The position numbers were made by a program, and so were the translations under genes. The notes under the pieces were generated by a model. That model had not been told where the DNA came from and did not search any database. It was given only the letters and a program-made list of their open reading frames with translations. A stretch of 64,000 nucleotides of DNA from Idiomarina sp. A28L (lineage in GTDB: Bacteria > Pseudomonadota > Gammaproteobacteria > Enterobacterales > Alteromonadaceae): positions 1 to 64,000 of the forward strand of contig NZ_AFPO01000024.1 in assembly GCF_000218785.1 (NCBI RefSeq). Reading direction: 5' to 3'. Below are positions 50,219 to 61,014 of this stretch, piece by piece; within the stretch, counting starts at the first letter, position 1, and each line of letters opens with the position of its first letter.

Positions 50219-50784
50219 CACCAGAAGAGCAGAAAGTTAAACGCAAAAGCCAACGCGTTCTCATTATTGTAGCTTTGATTTTTATACTACCTTTAGCTGC
50301 TGCAAAGCTTGTGCTTTCTATGGGGTGGTATGAAACCGGGGTGAGTAATAAAGGCAATTTAGTAACCCCAGCAATTCAGCTTAGCGAAACTGATAACGCT
50401 GAGCTTCCAGATAAATGGCGTATTGCCTATCGTATGCCGGCGGAATGCTCTACCGCTTGTGTGAATAGCCTTTATGTAGCGAGCCAGCTAGATCACGCAT
50501 TAGGCCGCCAGCAAGAGCGAGTACAGCCGATAGCAATAGCCGGTAGTGGCTCGGCGAACACGTTGCCAGAGTTGCCGGCCGATAGCTCTATGTTGTTAGT
50601 AGAAGCAGAAGGCGTTTATCAGGCGCTGGAAAATCTCCCGGAGCATGCACTAATCATTATCGATCCTGTAGGTAGTGTTGTGTTGTGGTATGCCGGCAGT
50701 GAAGATAGAAAAGACACCGTAATGAATGGGCGTGATTTATTAAGTGATCTACAAAAATTACTCAAACTTTCTCGAGTAGGGTAA
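50215..50784 (+). CDS. cox-cluster thioredoxin-like membrane protein, function unknown
   Basis: 189 residues. N-terminal TM helix (about 14-38, VLIIVALIFILPLAAAKLVL). The periplasmic part reads KWRIAYRMPAECSTACVNSL with a C-x3-C pair (about residues 76-80) and later LIIIDPVGSVVLWY, the arrangement of a SCO/thioredoxin-like fold. The family sits in many gammaproteobacterial cox clusters. A redox or copper role in oxidase assembly is inferred, not shown. ATGA overlap with surf1. Confidence 0.75.
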   Translation: MTPEEQKVKRKSQRVLIIVALIFILPLAAAKLVLSMGWYETGVSNKGNLVTPAIQLSETDNAELPDKWRIAYRMPAECSTACVNSLYVASQLDHALGRQQERVQPIAIAGSGSANTLPELPADSSMLLVEAEGVYQALENLPEHALIIIDPVGSVVLWYAGSEDRKDTVMNGRDLLSDLQKLLKLSRVG

Positions 50785-50830
50785 AGTAATAAAATTGTTA
50801 ACAACGGATGCATAAGAAGGATAACAATAA

Positions 50831-51838
50831 ATGGTGCAGCGTTTAGTAAAAATAGCCTTAGGGCTTGTGCTGGTGGTCATCATTCTGGGGTCTTACACTC
50901 GTTTAACTGATGCGGGTTTGGGCTGTCCAGATTGGCCTGGTTGTTATGGTTACCTTACCGTGCCTCACAGCGAGGTAAAGGTTGGGGAAGCCGAAATGCG
51001 CTTTCCGGAACGCCCCGTTGAGCACTTCAAAGCTTGGAATGAAATGATTCACCGCTATGCGGCGGGCATTCTAGGTTTGTTGGTGCTCGCTATCGCAATT
51101 GCGGCGGTAGCACGGTATCGGAAAGAGGGCGCAGGCAAACCACTTAAACTGCCACTCGCTTTGCTTGCAATGATTATCTTCCAAGCGGCGCTGGGCATGT
51201 GGACAGTAACCATGAATTTGCAACCGGTTATCGTTATGGGCCACCTGCTTGGTGGTTTTACAACCTTTAGTTTGCTGGTGCTTTTACATTTAAGGGAAAC
51301 GCCACCACGATTAGCGCGAGAATCTGCTTTACGTGGGTTAAGTGGGTTGGCGGCATTTGCCCTTATTATCGTAATAGCGCAAATTGCATCCGGTGGCTGG
51401 GTAGCGGCTAACTATGCGGCTCTAGCTTGTACAAACTTACCAATTTGTGAAGGTAGTTGGAGCGAGCGCTTAGATTTCGCGGGTGCCTTCTCATTACCGG
51501 AAGCAGATAACTACGAATTTGGTGTGCATAGCTATAATGAAAGAATGACGATGCACATAGTTCATCGTTTCGGTGCGATTGTGGTGATGGCAGTGATGGT
51601 GTGGTTACTCGCTAAACTTTGGTTGAATGCTACGAGCGCTTGGTTCCGAAGTGTGGCATTAACGCTTTCAGTGTTGTTGGTTGTGCAAGTGTTGCTAGGT
51701 ATTACCAACGTATTGGCAAGCTTACCGCTCGCTGTTGCCGTTGCACATAACGCCGTAGGTGCTTTACTGATGGTTACATTAGTGGCACTAAATTTCGGCC
51801 TTTACCGGCTTAATAATAAGGAGGTGAGCCATGGCTAA
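50831..51838 (+). CDS. ctaA: heme A synthase CtaA (COX15)
   Basis: 335 residues, eight TM helices in two four-helix bundles. [20 protein letters not shown] (cysteine pair) opens it and is echoed by [19 protein letters not shown] in the second half. Heme-binding histidines occur in [32 protein letters not shown] and [10 protein letters not shown]. It oxidises heme O to heme A. It overlaps cyoE by 8 bases. Confidence 0.95.
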   Translation: MVQRLVKIALGLVLVVIILGSYTRLTDAGLGCPDWPGCYGYLTVPHSEVKVGEAEMRFPERPVEHFKAWNEMIHRYAAGILGLLVLAIAIAAVARYRKEGAGKPLKLPLALLAMIIFQAALGMWTVTMNLQPVIVMGHLLGGFTTFSLLVLLHLRETPPRLARESALRGLSGLAAFALIIVIAQIASGGWVAANYAALACTNLPICEGSWSERLDFAGAFSLPEADNYEFGVHSYNERMTMHIVHRFGAIVVMAVMVWLLAKLWLNATSAWFRSVALTLSVLLVVQVLLGITNVLASLPLAVAVAHNAVGALLMVTLVALNFGLYRLNNKEVSHG

Positions 51839-52721
51839 TCAAGCCGCGCTAACCCAACGCGCCTCTTGGCGTGAATATCTCGAACTTACAAAACCTCGTG
51901 TAGTTGCGTTGTTGTTGCTTACTGCACTTGTGGGAATGGCATTGGCAACACCTACTTGGGTTGCCGCTGAAATTCTTATTCCAGCAATGCTAGGTATTGG
52001 TTTAATGGCCAGTTCTGCAGCAGCCATTAACCACCTTGTCGATCGGCACATTGATGCAAAAATGGCACGTACTCTGCGTAGGCCTTTACCAACCGGCGCA
52101 TTATCGCCTCGGAAAGTATTAACCTTCGCCATGATTATTGGTGCGCTGGGCTACATCATTCTCGATGTATTCGTAAATCGTATTACCGCGGTTCTCACGC
52201 TAGCAAGCTTGGTGGGTTACGCAGTGATTTACACCATGTATCTGAAGCGCGCGACACCGCAGAATATAGTGATTGGTGGTTTAGCTGGTGCGGCACCGCC
52301 ATTACTTGGCTGGACAGCCGTTACTGGAGAAATTCATGCTTATCCGCTTTTATTGGTGATGATAGTGTTCACTTGGACGCCTCCTCATTTTTGGGCGCTT
52401 GCTGTTCATCGGGCAAAAGATTACGCGAAAGCTGAAGTACCGATGCTGCCAGTAACGCATGGTATCGCATTTACTAAAACGTGCATTTTGTTGTATACCG
52501 TTTTGCTAACTGCGGTATGCGTATTACCCTATTTGATTGGCATGAGTGGCTTGATTTACCTAGTGGGTGTTTCGGCGCTAAATATTGGTTTCTTAGCTTA
52601 TGCTTTGAAATTAAAGTACAAACCGAATAAATTCACCGCATTTAAGATGTTTAAGTTTTCGATATGGCATCTAATGGGCTTATTTATTTTGTTATTGGTT
52701 GATCATTATTTCATGTACTAA
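51831..52721 (+). CDS. cyoE: protoheme IX farnesyltransferase (heme O synthase)
   Basis: 296 residues, UbiA superfamily, about nine TM helices. First Asp-rich motif [20 protein letters not shown], second [20 protein letters not shown]. It adds the farnesyl group to heme b to give heme O for CtaA. Also called ctaB. Start ATG inside the end of ctaA with GGAGGTGAG just upstream. Confidence 0.95.
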   Translation: MANQAALTQRASWREYLELTKPRVVALLLLTALVGMALATPTWVAAEILIPAMLGIGLMASSAAAINHLVDRHIDAKMARTLRRPLPTGALSPRKVLTFAMIIGALGYIILDVFVNRITAVLTLASLVGYAVIYTMYLKRATPQNIVIGGLAGAAPPLLGWTAVTGEIHAYPLLLVMIVFTWTPPHFWALAVHRAKDYAKAEVPMLPVTHGIAFTKTCILLYTVLLTAVCVLPYLIGMSGLIYLVGVSALNIGFLAYALKLKYKPNKFTAFKMFKFSIWHLMGLFILLLVDHYFMY

Positions 52722-52733
52722 AGGATTAAAATC

Positions 52734-53384
52734 ATGAGAAAGGCCCTTGGCTTTATAGGTTTACTGGCAGTTGCAGTTGTAGGTGCCTTTAGTTACGTGC
52801 AAATCACCAGTAACAACGCACCAAAGCTAGAATCGGCGCGTATCTATGATAATGCTCGGCCAATTTCACCGTTCATTTTGGAAGGTACAGGTGGAACGGA
52901 TGTGGAAAATCAGGCTTTGATTGGGCAATGGACACTGATGTTCACTGGGTATACTTTCTGCCCCGATATTTGCCCAACCACAATGGCACAATTGAAATCA
53001 CGTTGGGCCGATATTGATGCGGCTACGGATATTCCAGTGCAAGTATGGATGATAAGCGTAGACCCTAAGCGGGATGATATCGAGCGTGTCAGTATGTACA
53101 TCGATTTCTTTGGTGAAGGCTTTTTTGGTGTTCGTGCAGAGCACAAAGAACTTTATCCATTTGTTCGTGATATCGGCTTGATGTATTCGTTGCCAGATGA
53201 AGATGAAACGGATTATTTAGTAAATCACAGCTCGGCTATTATTTTGGTGGACCCAAATGGGAATCAACAAGCAATTTTCCGGCCATCACATGAGCTAGGT
53301 TCGCTTGCTACGGTAAACCCAAATCATTTAGTGAATGATTTCCAGAAAATTGCTCGTTACCTTGAGCGGGCGAACAACTACTAA
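52734..53384 (+). CDS. SCO1/SenC family copper chaperone
   Basis: 216 residues. N-terminal TM/anchor (about 5-24), then a thioredoxin fold with the copper-binding C-x3-C in FTGYTFCPDICPTTMAQLKS and the histidine in LVNHSSAIILVDPNG. It delivers copper to the CuA site of subunit II. Last gene of the cox cluster; its stop overlaps that of ubiA by 4 bases (CTAA). Confidence 0.93.
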   Translation: MRKALGFIGLLAVAVVGAFSYVQITSNNAPKLESARIYDNARPISPFILEGTGGTDVENQALIGQWTLMFTGYTFCPDICPTTMAQLKSRWADIDAATDIPVQVWMISVDPKRDDIERVSMYIDFFGEGFFGVRAEHKELYPFVRDIGLMYSLPDEDETDYLVNHSSAIILVDPNGNQQAIFRPSHELGSLATVNPNHLVNDFQKIARYLERANNY

Positions 53385-54253
53385 GCAATACCAAACGGAA
53401 TCGGCAGCCAGTAATGTAACGCTAAGCCGATAGCAACAATCATTCCGGCATAATGGTTCTGCCGGAATGCACGAAAACAGGCCTCTGGCTCACGGTTGCG
53501 AATCACCCAAATCTGCCAAGCAAAAAAGCCTGCCATCACTATAATTGATAGCCAAAACAGCGCTGTAGCCTGAATTAGGTACGCTACCAATAAAAGCAAA
53601 ATGATGGTCCCTGATTGTAGCAACGCAATGGCAAGAATATCACGGTTGCCAAAAAGCACGGCCGTTGATTTTATCCCTGCATGTAAATCATCATTTCTAT
53701 CTACCATGGCATATTGCGTATCGTATGCCACTGTCCAGAGTGTATTCGCCAAAAACAATACCCAACATATAAGTGGTAAGCTATTTGATTCAGCGGCGAA
53801 GGCCATGGGTATTGCCATGCTGAACGCAGCCCCAAGAATGAACTGAGGTAGGTGCGTAAAACGTTTTGCAAAGGGGTAAACAATAGCGAGCCCAACCGCA
53901 ACAAAGCTCAGCAAAATTGTAAGTGTGTTTAGGGTAAGCACTAACATAAAGGCAAGGGTAATCAGAATAACAAACAAGATGAGCGCTTCTGCCGAAGATA
54001 CCGCACCAGTAGCCAATGGCCGATTTTGGGTTCGTGAAACCTTTCCGTCTAGCTTCCGGTCGGCGAAATCATTAATAACACAACCAGCCGAGCGCATAAG
54101 AAATACACCAGCGGCAAAAATAGCCACTAAGCGCACTGAAGGATCGCCCACCCCCGCGAGTAATAATGCCCAAAATGTTGGCCAAGCAAGCAGCCAAGTG
54201 CCAATGGGCTTATCCATCCGCATTAACGCGCGGTAATGATCAAAGCGAGTCAT
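53381..54253 (-). CDS. ubiA: 4-hydroxybenzoate octaprenyltransferase
   Basis: 290 residues, about eight TM helices. Asp-rich motifs CVINDFADRKLDGKVSRTQN and YDTQYAMVDRNDDLHAGIKS. The opening YRALMRMDKPIGTWLLAWPT is typical UbiA. It prenylates 4-hydroxybenzoate in ubiquinone synthesis, the electron carrier upstream of the oxidase. UbiC lies upstream on the same strand, gap 66 bases, so they likely share a transcript. Confidence 0.96.
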   Translation of the reverse strand: MTRFDHYRALMRMDKPIGTWLLAWPTFWALLLAGVGDPSVRLVAIFAAGVFLMRSAGCVINDFADRKLDGKVSRTQNRPLATGAVSSAEALILFVILITLAFMLVLTLNTLTILLSFVAVGLAIVYPFAKRFTHLPQFILGAAFSMAIPMAFAAESNSLPLICWVLFLANTLWTVAYDTQYAMVDRNDDLHAGIKSTAVLFGNRDILAIALLQSGTIILLLLVAYLIQATALFWLSIIVMAGFFAWQIWVIRNREPEACFRAFRQNHYAGMIVAIGLALHYWLPIPFGIA

Positions 54254-54319
54254 TTAACGTCCCCTTAAATAGATGGCAAAGCCAAAGTTTTTCAAATGCT
54301 TAATTTCAGCATAGCAGAT

Positions 54320-54871
54320 TTAAGAATAACAGGGAGCCGCAGAGAGAAACACTTCTGCTACTAATATTGGTGTTTCAGGAAGGTGAAAGCACCGGCGCCG
54401 GCCCCATAAGGGCATTTGCGTGGTATTCAAACGATGGTTTAGTTCTCCAACAGCAGAAGAGGCTGAAAACGCAGACGCTTGAATTTCTCCTGCCTGCATA
54501 TCCGGGCGATTGAACAAGCGTTCACCAAGAGGATTCGCACCCAAGTTGGCAAATTCAGAGCCATCAAAAAGCTCTTTAAAGGGTAAAATACTTCGGGCGA
54601 ACACCATCGGCTTATTGTGGCTATAAAGCACTACTTCGCGAATAACAACGGGTTGTGGTTTTATGCCCAGCACTGCATATTCATTTGCTTCCGCTATAGC
54701 TTCGTATTGCCCGAGCACTTCTACTTTAAACTCCCCGGGCAACGCTTTTAATTTTTCTGTTAATGAACCAGCATCACTAAGCCAAGCGTGTACTAATGCT
54801 GGGGCCTGACACGTTTTCACGGGTTGCCAATCTGAGCCCAGTAGAATGGAATGTTGAGGTGTTCTTTCCAT
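54320..54871 (-). CDS. ubiC: chorismate lyase
   Basis: 183 residues. QPVVIREVVLYSHNKPMVFA, ARSILP, and LGANPLGERLFNRPDMQAG are UbiC family features, including the conserved Arg and Glu in the active site. It converts chorismate to 4-hydroxybenzoate and pyruvate, supplying UbiA. Confidence 0.93.
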   Translation of the reverse strand: MERTPQHSILLGSDWQPVKTCQAPALVHAWLSDAGSLTEKLKALPGEFKVEVLGQYEAIAEANEYAVLGIKPQPVVIREVVLYSHNKPMVFARSILPFKELFDGSEFANLGANPLGERLFNRPDMQAGEIQASAFSASSAVGELNHRLNTTQMPLWGRRRCFHLPETPILVAEVFLSAAPCYS

Positions 54872-54914
54872 GGTTCTTTAATGCGGACGCTCGATTGGCT
54901 CCGGATTCCTCTTA

Positions 54915-55763
54915 TTAAAAGCGCCGAGAACTGCGCGTTTTTTGCTGATCGCGAAAGCGTATAATGAAGCCAAGAACGATACCGCTAATAAGGCCCACGG
55001 CATGTGCTTCATTTGCTACGTTCACCCACAAAATATCGGTATAGCCAAGCAGCAACCAGCCAATCATAAAAATAAGCAAAAATGGCGGCAGAGATAGTGG
55101 GTGTGTGGGTTTCTTCCAAGCAGCTACCATAGCAAAGCCAAGTAAGCCGTATACTACGCCCGATAAACCGCCAAACAAGGGCCCAGAAGAGGCCCATTGG
55201 AAGTAGTTGGAAACAACCGCAGTAATAATGGTTACGGCAGCTAGCACGCCAGAACCATATGCTAATTCCGTGCGCCCCCCTAAGTACCACCACCAGAATA
55301 GGTTAAACACCAAATGAGTAGCCGAAAAATGCAGCAAAACGGGAGTAATGAAACGCCAAGGCTGGTTAAAGCTTAATTCAGGAACGCCGCGCGGAGTAAA
55401 AATTAATTGTGAAATGGTTTCAGTAGGTGCAATTAACCACTGCATTAATGCTGTAATCATTACTGCTAAGAAAACGATAAAGGTAACGATACCCGCTTGG
55501 CGCGCAAGGATTTTCCATAGGGCAGGGCCCTGCGGCTGTTTGGGTTGTGCGTTTTGCTGATGGATAAAATCATCAAGGTTTGGCGGATTGGCCTTGAACT
55601 CACGAATAATTTCTTTGGCTACGGGTTCGTAGCCTGGCTGAATTAACATGAGTTCGAGTGCGCTACCTCGTTCTACAACAGTAACGGGAACCCCAGAACG
55701 CTGCATAATTTGCTGCAACATGGCTATTTGCTGTGGGTCGGTACTGCTGAAGAGCTTTTTCAC
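54915..55763 (-). CDS. glpG: rhomboid intramembrane protease GlpG
   Basis: 282 residues. A cytoplasmic N-terminal domain (about 1-65) is followed by six or so TM helices. Catalytic serine in FGGLSGVVYGLLGF (GxSG) and histidine in NEAHAVGLISGIVLG; the WWWYLGGRTE loop after TM2 carries the family W-R residues. It cleaves TM substrates in the inner membrane. It overlaps glpE by 4 bases. Confidence 0.93.
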   Translation of the reverse strand: MKKLFSSTDPQQIAMLQQIMQRSGVPVTVVERGSALELMLIQPGYEPVAKEIIREFKANPPNLDDFIHQQNAQPKQPQGPALWKILARQAGIVTFIVFLAVMITALMQWLIAPTETISQLIFTPRGVPELSFNQPWRFITPVLLHFSATHLVFNLFWWWYLGGRTELAYGSGVLAAVTIITAVVSNYFQWASSGPLFGGLSGVVYGLLGFAMVAAWKKPTHPLSLPPFLLIFMIGWLLLGYTDILWVNVANEAHAVGLISGIVLGFIIRFRDQQKTRSSRRF

Positions 55764-56089
55764 AGGCCGTGTTCCACTTTATTCGGGTGTTGTAGCGCCC
55801 AAGCTGTCATACCGCCATCAAGGCTATACACATTTTCAAAGCCTTGCTCGGCCAGATATTGCCCGGCATTCTGGCTACTAATGCCGTGATAGCAAACAAC
55901 TACAAGCGGTTTAGAAAAATCTGCCGCAGCCACAAACTGTGGCAGATTCGTATTGCTTAGTTGTATTGCACCTGGAATATGCCCAGCAGCAAAGGAATTC
56001 GCATCACGAATATCAACAATTTGAGTTGTTGGTTCTGCTATTAGCGGTTCCGCTTGCGCGATTGGCATACATGCAAAGGTTCCCATCAA
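55760..56089 (-). CDS. glpE: thiosulfate sulfurtransferase GlpE
   Basis: 109 residues, single rhodanese domain. IVDIRDANSFAAGHIPGA is the first motif and the catalytic Cys is in VVVCYHGISSQNAGQYL. It aligns along the whole length with E. coli GlpE, including the ending. It moves sulfane sulfur to cyanide or thioredoxin in vitro. Upstream of glpG, as in the glpEGR operon, but glpR is absent. It starts 1 base after tdh ends. Confidence 0.92.
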   Translation of the reverse strand: MMGTFACMPIAQAEPLIAEPTTQIVDIRDANSFAAGHIPGAIQLSNTNLPQFVAAADFSKPLVVVCYHGISSQNAGQYLAEQGFENVYSLDGGMTAWALQHPNKVEHGL

Positions 56090-56090
56090 C

Positions 56091-57116
56091 TTAATCCCAG
56101 TTCAGTATTACTTTACCAGATTGGCCCGATAACATGGTATCAAAGCCTTCTTGGAAATCATCTACAGAAAACTGATGCGTTAGAATTGGTGATAAATCTA
56201 AGCCTGATTGCAGGAGTGCAGCCATTTTATACCAGGTTTCAAACATTTCGCGGCCATAAATACCTTTGATCACCAAGCCTTTGAAAATCACATGGTTCCA
56301 ATCAATCGCCATTTCGCCCGGAGGAATACCCAGCAGCGCAACTTTGCCACCGTGGTTCATGGCATTTAGCATTTGGTTAAAGGCAACGGGAACTCCTGAC
56401 ATTTCCAAGCCAACATCAAAACCCTCTGTCATACCCAACTCTTTCATAACATCGGTGATTTTGGTGTGCTTAGTGTTTATAGCGCGAGTAGCACCCATTT
56501 GCGTGGCTAATTCTAGGCGGTAATCGTTAATATCGGTAATCACTACGTGGCGAGCACCCGCATGTTTGGCAACGGCTGCAGCCATAATGCCAATAGGGCC
56601 GGCACCAGTAATAAGTACATCTTCACCCACTAAATCAAATGAAAGTGCAGTGTGAACGGCATTTCCGAAAGGGTCGAAAATGGACGCTAAATCATCAGAA
56701 ATCTCATCTGGAATTTTAAAGGCGTTATCGGCTGGAATTGATAGATATTCGGCAAATGCACCCGTACGGTTCACACCAACACCGGTAGTGTTTCTGCAAA
56801 GGTGGCGGCGACCAGCCCGGCAATTACGGCAATGGCCACAGGTAATGTGGCCTTCACCAGAAACGCGATCACCAACACTAAACCCGCGCACGCCCTCGCC
56901 AACTTCAGCAACCACGCCCACGTATTCGTGGCCCACTGTCATGCCAAGTGGAATGGTGTTCTGTGACCATTCATCCCACTTGTAAATATGCACATCAGTA
57001 CCACAAATTGCAGTTTTTTTGATTTTAATTAAAAGATCGTTATAGCCACATACCGGCATTTCCGCATCGGTAAGCCACAACCCAGGTTCAGCTTTCAGTT
57101 TTGCAAGCGCTTTCAT
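56091..57116 (-). CDS. tdh: L-threonine 3-dehydrogenase
   Basis: 341 residues, zinc medium-chain dehydrogenase. Catalytic zinc ligands in [13 protein letters not shown] and VGHEYVG. Structural zinc cysteines in [18 protein letters not shown] loop in [19 protein letters not shown]. It oxidises L-threonine to 2-amino-3-oxobutyrate, which Kbl splits. The ATG at 57116 matches the length of the E. coli protein; an in-frame GTG four codons upstream is also possible. Operon kbl-tdh. Confidence 0.97.
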   Translation of the reverse strand: MKALAKLKAEPGLWLTDAEMPVCGYNDLLIKIKKTAICGTDVHIYKWDEWSQNTIPLGMTVGHEYVGVVAEVGEGVRGFSVGDRVSGEGHITCGHCRNCRAGRRHLCRNTTGVGVNRTGAFAEYLSIPADNAFKIPDEISDDLASIFDPFGNAVHTALSFDLVGEDVLITGAGPIGIMAAAVAKHAGARHVVITDINDYRLELATQMGATRAINTKHTKITDVMKELGMTEGFDVGLEMSGVPVAFNQMLNAMNHGGKVALLGIPPGEMAIDWNHVIFKGLVIKGIYGREMFETWYKMAALLQSGLDLSPILTHQFSVDDFQEGFDTMLSGQSGKVILNWD

Positions 57117-57143
57117 ATTGAAATCCACTCCAGAAAATTTGTA

Positions 57144-58337
57144 TTAGTTTATCACACCGAGTTCTTTACCTACGCGGATAAAGGCATCAATGGTTTTATC
57201 GAGCTGTTCACGAGTATGTGCGGCCGACATTTGCGTACGAATACGCGCTTGCCCCTTAGGTACAACTGGGAACGAGAAGCCAACAACGTAAATGCCTTCT
57301 TCAAGCATACGATCAGCCATTTGTGAAGCCAGTTTGGCATCGCCAAGCATTACCGGAATAATGGCGTGGTTGGCTCCGGCTAATGTAAAGCCAGCAGCAC
57401 TCATTCGGTCACGGAAATAATTACTGTTATCGGTTAAACGTTCTCGTAGCTCATCGCCTTCGCTAAGCATTTCGAGTACCCGAATAGAGGCAGTAACAAT
57501 AGATGGCGCCAGTGAATTCGAGAACAAGTAAGGGCGCGAACGTTGGCGTAGCCAATCAATCACTTCCTTTTTACCTGAAGTAAAGCCACCAGAAGCACCC
57601 CCAAGGGCTTTACCTAATGTGCCGGTAATAATATCAACCCGATCAATTACATTGTGAAACTCATGGCTACCACGGCCTTTTTTACCAACAAAACCAACAG
57701 CGTGAGAATCATCAACCATTACCAATGCGCCATATTTATCGGCTAAATCACAAATCGCGGTTAGGTTGGCAATGATGCCATCCATCGAAAAAACACCATC
57801 GGTGGCAATTAACTTATGCCGTGCGCCATTGGCATTAGCTTGTTGCAACTGTTTCTCTAAATCGGCCATATCGTTGTTGGCATAACGGAAACGTTTGGCT
57901 TTGCATAAACGCACACCATCAATGATGCTAGCGTGGTTTAGCGCATCAGAAATAATGGCATCTTCTGGGCCTAAAATTGTTTCAAAAAGGCCAGCGTTAG
58001 CATCAAAACAAGATGAATAGAGGATGGTATCTTCAGTGCCAAGAAACTCACTCAATTTACTCTCTAAAGTTTTGTGAATATCTTGGGTACCGCAAATAAA
58101 ACGCACCGAAGCCACACCAAAGCCGTGGCTATCTAAGCCCTGTTTGGCAGCGGCTATTAGCTCTGGGTTGTTTGCCAAACCCAAGTAGTTGTTGGCGCAG
58201 AAGTTCAAAACTTTATGCCCGTTTACTTCTATTTCGGAATATTGGGAAGAGGCGATGATACGTTCGCTTTTATATAGCCCTTCCGATTTAACTTCGGCGA
58301 GCTGCTCACTGAGCTGTGTGTATAATGCATCTTTCAT
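57144..58337 (-). CDS. kbl: 2-amino-3-ketobutyrate CoA ligase
   Basis: 397 residues, fold-type I PLP enzyme of the alpha-oxoamine synthase family. [27 protein letters not shown] and the PLP lysine in [15 protein letters not shown] are conserved. It converts aminoketobutyrate and CoA to glycine and acetyl-CoA. First gene of the kbl-tdh threonine degradation operon. Confidence 0.97.
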   Translation of the reverse strand: MKDALYTQLSEQLAEVKSEGLYKSERIIASSQYSEIEVNGHKVLNFCANNYLGLANNPELIAAAKQGLDSHGFGVASVRFICGTQDIHKTLESKLSEFLGTEDTILYSSCFDANAGLFETILGPEDAIISDALNHASIIDGVRLCKAKRFRYANNDMADLEKQLQQANANGARHKLIATDGVFSMDGIIANLTAICDLADKYGALVMVDDSHAVGFVGKKGRGSHEFHNVIDRVDIITGTLGKALGGASGGFTSGKKEVIDWLRQRSRPYLFSNSLAPSIVTASIRVLEMLSEGDELRERLTDNSNYFRDRMSAAGFTLAGANHAIIPVMLGDAKLASQMADRMLEEGIYVVGFSFPVVPKGQARIRTQMSAAHTREQLDKTIDAFIRVGKELGVIN

Positions 58338-58543
58338 TTATTTCTCCTAGATATAAGTGCGAGCTTGTTACGCATAATGCGCGGTATTTTACGCTTCTCG
58401 AGCTCGTATTGCAGCATTCTTTCCAATATTCATGGTTGAAAAAACAGGAATAGACGCTATTGTTCGGATCCGGTACTCTTTTCGCGTTGTTCGATGCGCA
58501 TACATTTGTTGCAAAGAGCATACCCAACCAGAGCGTTTGCTAA

Positions 58544-59074
<531 letters not shown>

Positions 59075-59248
59075 ATAGCGCTAGAAGGCATATTCGGGCT
59101 ATCTTTATAAACTAAAAACCGTTATTATTTCGACTGAAAAAGCAACAGATTTGATAGTGCATATTGGCTGTTACTGCCTTGTGCTCGTGCTTTTCACTCA
59201 TTCGCTACTTATTTGATACTTAACTTCGTACCCGCAGGAGCCCTTCGC

Positions 59249-60853
59249 ATGACTGATCTGGATCTGAGCCAATACGGCATTACAGACGTCACCGAAATCG
59301 TTTATAACCCATCTTACGAATTGCTTTTTATTGAAGAAACTCGTGAAGATCTCGAAGGCTATGAACAAGGACGTGTTACCACCAATGGTGCGGTAGCCGT
59401 AGATACCGGAATTTTCACTGGCCGTTCGCCAAAAGATAAATATATTGTTCGTGACGATACAACTCGCGATACGGTGTGGTGGTCGGATCAAGGCAAGAAC
59501 GATAATAAACCTATCACTACCGATACTTGGAATGAGTTAAAGGCATTGGTAACCAAGCAACTTTCAGCCAAGCGTTTGTTTGTTGTTGATACCTTTTGCG
59601 GAGCAAACCCGGATACGCGTTTAGCGGTTCGTTTTATCACTGAAGTGGCGTGGCAAGCGCACTTTGTGAAGAATATGTTCATTCGCCCAAGCGATGAAGA
59701 ACTGAAAACTTTTACGCCAGATTTCGTAGTAATGAATGGTGCGAAGTGCACCAACCCAGATTTTGAGAAACAGGGTTTGAATTCTGAAAACTTTGTGGCG
59801 TTTAACCTTACCGAACGTATGCAGCTTATAGGCGGCACCTGGTATGGCGGCGAAATGAAGAAGGGTATGTTCTCAATGATGAACTACTTCTTACCACTAC
59901 AAGGCATTGCATCAATGCATTGTTCTGCAAACGTAGGCAAAGATAACGATGTGGCCATTTTCTTTGGCTTATCGGGCACAGGTAAAACCACACTTTCTAC
60001 TGATCCGAAACGCCAGTTAATTGGTGATGATGAGCACGGTTGGGATAACGATGGCGTGTTCAATTTTGAAGGCGGTTGCTACGCCAAAACAATTAATTTA
60101 TCAGAAAATGCAGAACCAGATATTTATCGTGCTATTCGCCGTGATGCATTACTAGAAAACGTTACCGTACGTGATGACGATAGTGTTGATTATGGTGATG
60201 GTTCAAAAACTGAGAACACTCGAGTTTCTTACCCAATTTATCATATCGATAACATTGTTAAGCCAGTTTCTAAGGCGGGGCATGCGAAGAAAGTTATCTT
60301 TTTAACTGCAGATGCCTTTGGGGTGCTACCGCCCGTTGCAAAACTGACTAGTGAACAAGCGCAATATCATTTCCTATCGGGCTTTACAGCAAAGCTGGCA
60401 GGCACAGAGCGTGGTATTACAGAGCCTACACCAACTTTCTCAGCATGCTTTGGCGCGGCGTTCTTAAGCTTACATCCAACTAAATATGCCGAAGTGTTGG
60501 CAAAACGTATGGCGGATTCCGGTGCTGAAGCTTACATGGTGAATACCGGTTGGAATGGCACTGGCAAGCGGATTTCGATTAAAGCTACGCGTGCGATTAT
60601 CGATGCTATTCTCGATGGTAGTATTGAAGATGCGGATTTTGTGCAACTTCCATACTTCAATGTAGCCATACCTACAGCGTTACCAAACATTGACGATAAC
60701 AGCATTTTAGATCCACGAAAAACATACAGCAATGCCGCTGAATGGGATGCAAAAGCAAAAGATTTGGCAACGCGATTCGTGAAAAACTTTGAAAAATTCA
60801 CAGATAATGAAGAAGGCAAAGCGTTAGTTGCGGCAGGCCCACAACTACCTTAA
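59249..60853 (+). CDS. pckA: ATP-dependent phosphoenolpyruvate carboxykinase
   Basis: 534 residues. Substrate Arg in [19 protein letters not shown], kinase P-loop [13 protein letters not shown] (about residues 242-254), metal site [19 protein letters not shown], and [14 protein letters not shown]. It converts oxaloacetate to PEP for gluconeogenesis. The ATG at 59249 follows AGGAG by 8 bases; a longer in-frame start upstream has no family match. Followed by a strong terminator. Confidence 0.98.
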   Translation: MTDLDLSQYGITDVTEIVYNPSYELLFIEETREDLEGYEQGRVTTNGAVAVDTGIFTGRSPKDKYIVRDDTTRDTVWWSDQGKNDNKPITTDTWNELKALVTKQLSAKRLFVVDTFCGANPDTRLAVRFITEVAWQAHFVKNMFIRPSDEELKTFTPDFVVMNGAKCTNPDFEKQGLNSENFVAFNLTERMQLIGGTWYGGEMKKGMFSMMNYFLPLQGIASMHCSANVGKDNDVAIFFGLSGTGKTTLSTDPKRQLIGDDEHGWDNDGVFNFEGGCYAKTINLSENAEPDIYRAIRRDALLENVTVRDDDSVDYGDGSKTENTRVSYPIYHIDNIVKPVSKAGHAKKVIFLTADAFGVLPPVAKLTSEQAQYHFLSGFTAKLAGTERGITEPTPTFSACFGAAFLSLHPTKYAEVLAKRMADSGAEAYMVNTGWNGTGKRISIKATRAIIDAILDGSIEDADFVQLPYFNVAIPTALPNIDDNSILDPRKTYSNAAEWDAKAKDLATRFVKNFEKFTDNEEGKALVAAGPQLP

Positions 60854-60877
60854 AAAATTAACAACTTTTTTGTAAAG

Positions 60878-60903
60878 AAAAAGCCGGCTTCTGCCGGCTT
60901 TTT
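60878..60903 (+). terminator. terminator of pckA
   Basis: AAAAAGCCGGC / GCCGGCTTTTT with loop TTCT. Confidence 0.95.
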
Positions 60904-61014
60904 CCTTTTAATTTAAGAGCTTAGCAATATTTTAGGAAAATCTACGCTTTGATTTTATTCAGAAAACCGCATACACTCCAAAAATAATAATAATAACATA
61001 AAGGTAACTTTCCC

